DNA from: CAYNRG01 sp964399545
GTDB lineage: Bacteria; Bacillota_I; Bacilli_A; Erysipelotrichales; Erysipelotrichaceae
DNA: 32,030 nt
Assembly (NCBI GenBank): GCA_964399545.1
Contig: CAYNRG010000013.1
Location: 1-32,030 of the forward strand
Direction of reading: 5' to 3'
Below the pieces are notes generated by a model. That model was not told the origin of the DNA. It saw only the letters and a program-made list of their open reading frames with translations, and made no database searches. Position 1 is the first letter of the stretch, and each line of letters begins with the position of its first letter. Below are positions 23,335 through 29,826 of the stretch, in pieces. Position numbers and translations under genes: made by a program.

Positions 23335-24328
23335 CACTTTCATTTCCTTCCTCTTCATCAATTTGATTTTCAATTAAAAATTCGCCATCTTGACTAATTC
23401 TCACTACATTAATTCTTCCTTTTTCTAAATATTGACTTTCACCTATCTTCAACACTTTCGCTGGGTTTCTTGTGATTGCTTCAATAATTTTTGCTTCCGG
23501 CATTCCCAAGCGATATAACTTTGCACAAACATCGCTCAATGAATGCAGGATTTTTTTATAATTTCGAGCATGCAAATCAGATGAAATAATATCTGGTAAA
23601 AATCCTTGTTCTATCGCTTGTTTCGCAACCTCTAAATCAAAGCTAGCTGAACCATGACCAATATCAAATAAAACCCCTTCCTTCCTTTTTTCCCAAACTA
23701 AATCTTTAACTTTACCTCCCTCTAACAATCCACCTTCTTTTCCATGAAAGCAATGCGTAATCACATCTCCTTCTTGAACAAGGTTTAAAATTTCATCAAT
23801 GCTAGGCGGATAATTTCCTATATGAATCATGACAGGAAGATTCATTCTTCGGGCAAATTGAATTCCATTTTTAATAACACCTATTCCTAAATCTCCTACA
23901 ACACTAGAACTTGCTCTTAGTTTAATTCCCTTAATACGATGAGGATTATTTTTAATTATTTGTTCTAATTTAATCTCATCAATAAATGACCACGAGGATA
24001 GTTCTAGTTTGTTATTCTTCAAGCCCTGGCTTGAATAGTTAATCCAACTATATACTTCTGTTTTGCTCTTTTTAGCCCACTTCTCAAATTGGAAAAATTC
24101 ATCGCATCCTACACTTCCTGCATCCACTATAATGGGCACTCCCTTATTCCAGCCGATTTCATCCGGTTCCAATCCTAAATCAACCTCTGGGAAGCAATGG
24201 ACATGTAAATCAACAATAGGGAAAACACGCCATACTCGCTCCACTCTTGTTTCTTTCAATAATTCAACGTTATTGTCTTCATTACTATTTTTTAAACAAT
24301 CACTGCTTTGATTTAATTTAATTATCAT
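23321..24328 (-). CDS. Metal-dependent amidohydrolase/deacetylase, EF_0837 type
   Basis: A 335-residue TIM-barrel hydrolase. Metal ligands appear to be His42 and His44 (VDLHVHCF), a carboxylated Lys136 (RIKGIKLRAS), His169 (VMIHIGN), His192 (VITHCFHGKEGG) and Asp251 (SSDLHARN), so a binuclear site is likely intact. In the EF_0837 family, as I recall it, the HxH is preceded by a longer beta domain. Here the N-terminal 40 residues are short, polar and unlike that domain, and the C-terminal tail is acidic. Its ATG overlaps the regulator gene behind a GAGGTG site. I infer removal of an acyl or amide group before the DgaE-type step. Confidence 0.78.
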   Translation of the reverse strand: MIIKLNQSSDCLKNSNEDNNVELLKETRVERVWRVFPIVDLHVHCFPEVDLGLEPDEIGWNKGVPIIVDAGSVGCDEFFQFEKWAKKSKTEVYSWINYSSQGLKNNKLELSSWSFIDEIKLEQIIKNNPHRIKGIKLRASSSVVGDLGIGVIKNGIQFARRMNLPVMIHIGNYPPSIDEILNLVQEGDVITHCFHGKEGGLLEGGKVKDLVWEKRKEGVLFDIGHGSASFDLEVAKQAIEQGFLPDIISSDLHARNYKKILHSLSDVCAKLYRLGMPEAKIIEAITRNPAKVLKIGESQYLEKGRINVVRISQDGEFLIENQIDEEEGNESDGNQ

Positions 24329-26132
24329 CTTTCACCTCAAAATACATCTGAATGGATCGAATATCATAGTCACTCAACTTACACTCATACTTTTTATATA
24401 TCCACTCTAGTTGATGTTTAATCTTTTTCTGCTTTTCTGTTATTTTATTTATTTTTTTCACCTTACTTAACTCATCTCTTTGATGCAACCTCATCATTAA
24501 ATGAATTACCATTCCCATAAATACATCATTACTAACTTGTTTTTTCAAATCTTCACAAAGATTCTTTATAACTTGGGTACAATCAGACATCAAATACATC
24601 ATCTCAAAAAAATCTTCTTTCCTTCTTGTTCCTCCACCAGTGCTCTCTTCTATATAAAAATTAATTTCAAAAAATTGTTTAATTTTTAAAATATCTTCTT
24701 GTAACAATAATGGACTCACCACAAAAATTGGAACCTTTTTATTCTTAAAATAAATAGTTGAAATTACTGCATCTGTATCTTCTAAAGTTAATAAACTAGC
24801 TTGTTCAATTGAAATTGACCCCAAAATATTTAGCTCCGGAAATCGATTCATTAAGTTCATCATGAGTAATTCAGAACTACCTCTTCCTGTTGTACAAACA
24901 ACATATATACGCTTGTTCGATGACTTTGTTCTTTCTAGTGCTGCTGCTGTATAAAGAACCAGATAGCTTAGCTCGTCCTCTGTAAAATCTCTGATTAACC
25001 CTACTTTCTTCACTGCCTCATCACAAATGATAAATAAATCGCTAAATCGTTCTATCAATTTTTCTTTAATCGGATTCAACTCAAATCCTCCTAAATGTAT
25101 TCTCTGTTGCATAGAGTATAGGTGCTCTTTTAAACTTTCGAACAACTGCTGATCCTGAACCAGATCTACTCCTAAGCGCAAAGAAATCTCATCAATAAAT
25201 TTTAATATTTTGAAATCCAATTGCTGATTTTGAACATCAATATTCATATATCGAACCGCAAATAAGTCAATATAGAATAGCAGATAGTTCATTTCTTTTT
25301 CTCTTAATTCTGTCTCTTTAACAAAACTCAACAAGTCCAACAATCTTTCTTTTGAATCTTCCTTCTTTCTCTGAGGATAATCTTTTTTTATTACGTCACC
25401 ATTTTTCACTCGGGTAAGTCCTATCGCAAAAATCCACACAATTGGAATAAAGCAGCTATCTATAAATTGAAATCCTTTCTCTTCTTCCACATGATGAATA
25501 AATCGAACTACTTGATCTAACTCAACTTCATCAAAATAGGATTTTACTTTTTGATAGATACTGTATCTCAAGGAATCTAGTTCATACGCAGTTTGTCTTT
25601 GCATTAAGCTTCCTAACAAATCATAATCATTGAAATTTTGTCGAAGATAAAACTCCATACTTTCCCTTCTTTTACTTTCCTCACCAAATATTTCTACCCC
25701 TTGAACTTTACTGACAATCAGCTTAAGCTTAAACTCTGAAAGCCATTTTCTAATCATTTCACAGTCAGTATAGAATGTTGATCTACTAATTCCAATTTCC
25801 TTGCAAAACTCTCTAACTGTATATCTTTTCTCATCAAAAAGAAGTATTGATAAAATTAACTTCGTTCTTGCCCATTGATTCAAAGGAACTTCATAACTTT
25901 TGACTTGGCTTAAGTTTTTTAAAATCCATATTCGGTCCTCATCATACTTTATTTTTAAAAGACTCCCCGATAATTCAATCCCATTTTTGTTTAACCACTC
26001 TTTTATTAATGATATATCTGTATATAAAGTTCTTTTGGATACAGAAAACATTGTAAATAGATCTTTCATCATTAACTGTGGGTTATCCAAACATTTAGCC
26101 ACTATTTCTTGTTGTCGAATATTTAACTCCAT
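24318..26132 (-). CDS. BglG/MtlR-type PRD transcriptional regulator
   Basis: A regulator of about 604 residues. Two N-terminal helix-turn-helix domains (about 5-50 and 90-135), two PRDs (about 180-295 and 305-405), an EIIB-like domain from about 408 with Cys413 in VVCTTGRGSSELL, and a last helical PRD-like domain. Most expected PRD histidines are replaced: Ile237 or Phe for His in PRD1, and Tyr in both second positions (LLFYIDLF, LVLYTAAALE). Only HLYSMQQR in PRD2 keeps one. Control by phosphorylation may therefore centre on this His and the Cys. The ATG start has GGTG eight bases before it. It is the first gene of the operon and overlaps the amidohydrolase gene, so it likely regulates its own operon. 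Confidence 0.85.
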   Translation of the reverse strand: MELNIRQQEIVAKCLDNPQLMMKDLFTMFSVSKRTLYTDISLIKEWLNKNGIELSGSLLKIKYDEDRIWILKNLSQVKSYEVPLNQWARTKLILSILLFDEKRYTVREFCKEIGISRSTFYTDCEMIRKWLSEFKLKLIVSKVQGVEIFGEESKRRESMEFYLRQNFNDYDLLGSLMQRQTAYELDSLRYSIYQKVKSYFDEVELDQVVRFIHHVEEEKGFQFIDSCFIPIVWIFAIGLTRVKNGDVIKKDYPQRKKEDSKERLLDLLSFVKETELREKEMNYLLFYIDLFAVRYMNIDVQNQQLDFKILKFIDEISLRLGVDLVQDQQLFESLKEHLYSMQQRIHLGGFELNPIKEKLIERFSDLFIICDEAVKKVGLIRDFTEDELSYLVLYTAAALERTKSSNKRIYVVCTTGRGSSELLMMNLMNRFPELNILGSISIEQASLLTLEDTDAVISTIYFKNKKVPIFVVSPLLLQEDILKIKQFFEINFYIEESTGGGTRRKEDFFEMMYLMSDCTQVIKNLCEDLKKQVSNDVFMGMVIHLMMRLHQRDELSKVKKINKITEKQKKIKHQLEWIYKKYECKLSDYDIRSIQMYFEVKDDN

Positions 26133-26154
26133 TTTAATCACCACTCTTTCTTTT

Positions 26155-26183
26155 ATTTTAAGTTCTTATTTTTTATCTATCAA
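26155..26183 (-). promoter_or_regulatory. Promoter of the dga-like operon
   Basis: On the minus strand TTGATA and TAAAAT are separated by 17 bases, about 22 bases before the regulator start codon. No other good promoter was noticed between the following genes, which mostly overlap or abut. Confidence 0.7.
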
Positions 26184-26261
26184 GAATTTATAAATCTTAA
26201 TTTCCGCACATTTTTTTGAAATAAATTAAACACTTCACCCTTTCCTTTGACTTTTGTTTAT

Positions 26262-26288
26262 AAAAAAATCGCCTTCCGGCGACTTTTT
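26262..26288 (-). terminator. Terminator of the antiporter operon
   Basis: GTCGCC/GGCGAT stem (one G-U) closed by a GGAA tetraloop and followed by seven T on the minus strand. It begins right at the antiporter stop codon. Confidence 0.88.
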
Positions 26289-27454
26289 CATTCTTGTATT
26301 TCTCCTGCTGCTTTTAAGGCCAACTTGGATACAGATGGACCAATCATTTCATAAATTAATGTTGCACATAAAACAACCGCCCGAATAGTTTGAGCATATT
26401 CTGGTATGATATTTTGTGCTACTAGACTCAACCCTATGGCAACTCCTGCCTGCGGTAATAAGGTGAACCCCAAATACTTTTGTATTTTGGGCTCCGCCTT
26501 CATTATGGTAGAACCTATAAATGCTCCGACGATTTTTCCACTACTTCTTGCTAAAAGGTAAATAATACCTACTGCTCCAATTGATGATAAAATTCGAATA
26601 TCTAACTCTGCGCCTGATAAAACAAAGAATACTAGAAATAATGGTGGCGTTATTGATTCTTGAATCTTCAAAATCGTTGTTGTTCGGCGAGAAATATTAC
26701 AAAAAACACCTCCCATGGCCATACAAGTCAATAATACAGATAATTCAAACTTCGTCGCTGCTACAATTGCTAGGAAAACAAAACCTAAGAGCCAACTTAA
26801 TCGATTTGAATCTTCTTTATAATATTTCAATGGAATTGAAAATAAAAAACCTAACAAACCTCCTAGCAATAAAGAACCTCCAACCTCTAAAAGTGGATAC
26901 ACAATAGCTTGCAATAAATTACCACTTTGATGAGTAAGAATCATTTGAGCTACTGCTGTCGCTATACCAAATCCTACTAAAGCTACAGCGTCATCTAGAG
27001 CAACTACGCTCAACAATGTTTCAGTCAATGGTCCTTTTGCATTATACTGGCGAATAACCATAATTGTTGCTGCTGGAGCTGTTGCTGCTGCAATAGCCCC
27101 TAAAACAATAGAGAAAGCTAAGTCATATCCTGCTAGAGTTAATCCTCCTGCTACAAATAAAACTGCAGTTAAAGCTTCAAATAAAGCAATCACTACTGGT
27201 GTAAACCCTACTCTTTTAAAATAGCTTACTTTAAACTCACAACCAATTGAGAATGCAATGAAGCCCAAAGCAATTTCTGATAAAAATCCTAAATTGCTTA
27301 ATACATCATGTGGAACTAGCCCTAAAAAGGAAGGTCCTAATACCAAGCCTGCTAAAAGATACCCTGTTACATTAGGTAGCTTAAAAAGTCGAACTATTTT
27401 TCCTGCTAGCAAGCCGGAAAATAATACAATTGATAATATATATATTTCTTCCAT
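26288..27454 (-). CDS. CPA2-family cation/proton antiporter
   Basis: A 388-residue membrane protein with about 12 helices and no TrkA-type soluble domain. The N-terminus (VRLFKLPNVTGYLLAGLVLG) is typical of the KefB/NapA branch. The double aspartate in SVVALDDAVALVGFG corresponds to the ion-binding pair of electrogenic Na+/H+ antiporters. Its ATG overlaps the stop of the PII-like gene (TAATG), so the two are co-translated. Na+ extrusion would fit a Na+-type ATP synthase, but K+ or another cation cannot be excluded. Confidence 0.88.
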   Translation of the reverse strand: MEEIYILSIVLFSGLLAGKIVRLFKLPNVTGYLLAGLVLGPSFLGLVPHDVLSNLGFLSEIALGFIAFSIGCEFKVSYFKRVGFTPVVIALFEALTAVLFVAGGLTLAGYDLAFSIVLGAIAAATAPAATIMVIRQYNAKGPLTETLLSVVALDDAVALVGFGIATAVAQMILTHQSGNLLQAIVYPLLEVGGSLLLGGLLGFLFSIPLKYYKEDSNRLSWLLGFVFLAIVAATKFELSVLLTCMAMGGVFCNISRRTTTILKIQESITPPLFLVFFVLSGAELDIRILSSIGAVGIIYLLARSSGKIVGAFIGSTIMKAEPKIQKYLGFTLLPQAGVAIGLSLVAQNIIPEYAQTIRAVVLCATLIYEMIGPSVSKLALKAAGEIQE

Positions 27455-27795
27455 TATTTCACCTGCTTTTTAACAATACCTTTCACATAACTAACCGGCA
27501 CTGTAAAAAGCACACCTGTATTAGGATTATTTAAATCTCCTACTGTTTCTTCAATAATTGCTTCAATCTTCTTTACTTGTCCTGATTCACATACCATAAA
27601 AATTGTTTTATTTTGAGATCTAGATAAATCTAAAAGAGATCTAAGCATCCCAAATCCATAATCATTCTCCGCCAATAAATGAGCTAATCCTGTGGAGTCA
27701 ATCAATGTCGCTCCAGAAATTTGATTCTCGGAAAATCCCTTTAATAAATCATCCAAAGAATCTAAATTGTTTAAAACAAAAAATAATAATTCCAT
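27454..27795 (-). CDS. PII-like signalling protein paired with antiporter
   Basis: A 113-residue protein with ferredoxin-like repeats. SGATLIDSTGLAHLL resembles the second strand and following helix of PII proteins, and NTGVLFTVPVSYVKGIVKK the last strand. The T-loop region is short and lacks the uridylylated Tyr context of GlnB/GlnK. It is translationally coupled to the antiporter, like other PII-like proteins that bind and gate transporters in response to nucleotides. The ligand is unknown. It has its own promoter 24 bases upstream and heads this two-gene operon. Confidence 0.72.
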   Translation of the reverse strand: MELLFFVLNNLDSLDDLLKGFSENQISGATLIDSTGLAHLLAENDYGFGMLRSLLDLSRSQNKTIFMVCESGQVKKIEAIIEETVGDLNNPNTGVLFTVPVSYVKGIVKKQVK

Positions 27796-27818
27796 AATAT
27801 CCCTTCTTTCCTTACCTC

Positions 27819-27846
27819 ATTATACTCCTCTATTTTATAGATTCAA
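27819..27846 (-). promoter_or_regulatory. Promoter of the PII-like/antiporter operon
   Basis: On the minus strand TTGAAT and a consensus TATAAT are separated by 16 bases. The -10 ends 24 bases before the ATG. Confidence 0.8.
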
Positions 27847-27955
27847 GGGTTACTCCAGATGTAAGCCTTTACTTCCTTTTTATATTTATCTTTATTATTA
27901 AATCCTTTGGTTGCTAGATTTCTTTCGCTTCTTTTACTTTCTCTTATGGGTCTCA

Positions 27956-27990
27956 TATAAAAATCAATCTCCAAAATTTGAAGATTGATT
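27956..27990 (-). terminator. Terminator of the esterase gene
   Basis: A 9-bp stem AATCAATCT/AGATTGATT whose left arm overlaps the last codons of the esterase gene, followed by a T-rich tail on the minus strand. Confidence 0.65.
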
Positions 27991-28920
27991 AAGAAGATAT
28001 TTTCTTAAAAATTGATATCTTTTTCTTTCCATGATTTTTACAACTTCATTATCCAAATCTACATCACAAGCATGATAACCGCCTTTAAATATTTCTACGA
28101 CAACCTCATTTCCAGCTTTCTTCAACTCATTTGCATACTGCACACCCTCAGAATAAAGACAATCTATTTCTGCAGGTTCCACGTAAGCAGGTGGTAAATT
28201 AGATAAGTTTTTGCAATTAAGGGGAGCAGCTAAGTGAAGCTGACCATAGGTTCCATTTTTTAGATATTTTCTCCACATCTGTTTATTTGCTCGAAAAGAC
28301 CAAACACCATACGGATATTTTTCCATACTTTCTGTTTCACTAGTATGCAGTACAGCTGGGTATAGTAACACTTGACAACGAGGAATTACTTTATTTTCAT
28401 CCCTCAGCTTTATCGTTAAACCAGCACTCAAACATCCACCAGCAGAATCACCCATAATTGCAATTCTATTAATATCTATACCTAACTCTTCTGAATGTGT
28501 AGTTAAGTAATTATACGAATCAAAGCAATCATTTAATGGTGTTGGAAATGCAACTTTTGGCATCAATCGATAACGCGGAATAGCTACACAAAGTTGAAAC
28601 TCTCTCACATATAAGATAGCTCGCTTAAGATGGCTCACATTCCTATCCAAATAAAACCCTCCACCATGTAAGTAAACTAAAAGTGAATTTTTACCTTCAC
28701 TATTTTCAGGCTCAAAAAAATCCATGATAATCTGACCTCCTTGAACTGGAACAATAATCTCCTTATGAATAATATCCTGTGGAACTTTAAATTTTTTAGT
28801 TTTACTGTCGTTGTGATTATTAATAAATTGAAAAGCTTTTCCTGGAATAGGCATATTCAAAAAAACAGTTGGCTCTGGCAATCGTGGGTCATACGGATAT
28901 TTTTTTTTATTCCTTATCAT
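27964..28920 (-). CDS. Alpha/beta hydrolase, HSL-type esterase
   Basis: A 318-residue hydrolase of the hormone-sensitive-lipase group. The oxyanion motif is VYLHGGGFYLDR and the nucleophile elbow is MGDSAGGCLSAGL. The acid is probably Glu or Asp in VEPAEIDCLYSEG, and the base His lies in GGYHACDVDLD. No signal peptide is seen, so it is probably cytosolic. Natural substrates of this group (short-chain esters or acylated small molecules) are rarely known. It is a single-gene unit with an unusually long, structured leader. Confidence 0.88.
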   Translation of the reverse strand: MIRNKKKYPYDPRLPEPTVFLNMPIPGKAFQFINNHNDSKTKKFKVPQDIIHKEIIVPVQGGQIIMDFFEPENSEGKNSLLVYLHGGGFYLDRNVSHLKRAILYVREFQLCVAIPRYRLMPKVAFPTPLNDCFDSYNYLTTHSEELGIDINRIAIMGDSAGGCLSAGLTIKLRDENKVIPRCQVLLYPAVLHTSETESMEKYPYGVWSFRANKQMWRKYLKNGTYGQLHLAAPLNCKNLSNLPPAYVEPAEIDCLYSEGVQYANELKKAGNEVVVEIFKGGYHACDVDLDNEVVKIMERKRYQFLRKYLLNQSSNFGD

Positions 28921-29018
28921 CTTTTAAAATTCCCTCCCTTGCAATTTTTGTATATCACATTTACTAGCTATCTTTTTATATATTGGTTTTAGCTCACAGG
29001 ACTCATTCTGCAAGAAGA

Positions 29019-29043
29019 TCTATCTTTATCTCCACAAGATAGA
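29019..29043 (-). promoter_or_regulatory. Hairpin in the esterase leader
   Basis: TCTATCTT/AAGATAGA stem with a nine-base loop near the 5' end of a leader of about 130 bases. No known riboswitch class is recognised. Confidence 0.35.
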
Positions 29044-29060
29044 CTCTACTTTCTATACTA

Positions 29061-29066
29061 AGTATA
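29061..29066 (-). promoter_or_regulatory. Possible extended -10 of the esterase gene
   Basis: TGTTATACT on the minus strand is a TG-extended -10. It overlaps a short palindrome (TATACT-T-AGTATA). The -35 is poor. Confidence 0.4.
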
Positions 29067-29140
29067 ACACTAAAGAGAGATTAGTAATATTATATTTTAA
29101 TTCCATTTAAAAGAAATATTTCTAGCTCTTTTCCTATAAT

Positions 29141-29180
29141 AAAACTGGACCTCTTGTGCACTTAAGTTGCTGTCCAGTTC
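29141..29180 (-). terminator. Terminator-like hairpin related to that at 7981-8021
   Basis: AACTGGAC/GTCCAGTT stem with a long loop, then TTTTATT on the minus strand, 25 bases after the small membrane-anchored protein gene. Confidence 0.65.
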
Positions 29181-29204
29181 ATTTAAATTCTCATTTTTTA
29201 TTTT

Positions 29205-29642
29205 TTACATTTCCTTAAATTCAAACTTAGTCTTATAGGCTATATACTGCAAATCATAACTTTTCCCCGCTTCAACAGTAACATTCAACTTAATTCCTGT
29301 TGTACGCGTATACACTGTCTTTTTACTTCCCATCTTCTGTGTTACAAAAAGTTGATCTACACAAAGCTCATGATCACCTGGAAATACATAGTAGTACATA
29401 TACTTACCTTGCACTCTTGAAACTAAATCAGAAGAATCATCTATTGTACGTACGATTGTAGCAGATGCTCTTGAATTGACATAAACCCTTATACTGCATG
29501 CAGTTGGATTTTCTCTTAAGTACTCCTCTATCTTTGTCAATTGATCTTTCTCTTTTCTTTTTCTAATTCCTACAAGTATAAGCATCCCAATAGCGACTAG
29601 TATTAGATACCAATTCACTTGTAGCCATGTTAGTATATCCAT
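29205..29642 (-). CDS. Small membrane-anchored protein of unknown function
   Basis: A 145-residue protein I do not recognise. Residues 10-26 form one membrane helix (WYLILVAIGMLILVGI) followed by the positive charges RKRKEK, which predicts the rest stays in the cytosol. Residues 45-145 look like a beta-rich domain (SIRVYVNSRASATIVRT, GIKLNVTVEAGKSYDLQYIA) with some resemblance in pattern to PEGA-type or carbohydrate-binding beta sandwiches. It has an ideal promoter and a GGGGGAA ribosome site and is a single gene, so it is probably expressed. Confidence 0.75.
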   Translation of the reverse strand: MDILTWLQVNWYLILVAIGMLILVGIRKRKEKDQLTKIEEYLRENPTACSIRVYVNSRASATIVRTIDDSSDLVSRVQGKYMYYYVFPGDHELCVDQLFVTQKMGSKKTVYTRTTGIKLNVTVEAGKSYDLQYIAYKTKFEFKEM

Positions 29643-29669
29643 AATTTCCCCCTTTGATTATATAAGCAT

Positions 29670-29698
29670 ATTATAACATTTTTAATATTAACATTCAA
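29670..29698 (-). promoter_or_regulatory. Strong promoter of the 145-residue protein gene
   Basis: On the minus strand TTGAAT, a 17-base spacer and consensus TATAAT with a TG extension, 27 bases before the ATG. Confidence 0.85.
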
Positions 29699-29783
29699 TT
29701 TATAACACTTAAGTATCCGCTCATATCTTGAAACTTCCTTATTGATGAAAAGAAATTTATTTTTTTAATCTTTTATTTATATC

Positions 29784-29816
29784 TAAAAAAGAACGCTATG
29801 TTAAAAATAGCGTTCT
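29784..29816 (-). terminator. Terminator of the surface protein gene
   Basis: A perfect 10-bp stem AGAACGCTAT/ATAGCGTTCT followed by six T on the minus strand, about 10 bases after the stop codon. Confidence 0.92.
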
Positions 29817-29826
29817 AATTCAGTTC

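Noticed and set aside
27843..27956. A 37-codon minus-strand frame of basic composition between the esterase terminator and the PII-like gene
   Set aside because: Its ribosome site is too far from the ATG, it starts on the tail of a terminator and its stop overlaps the -35 of the next promoter. More likely chance.
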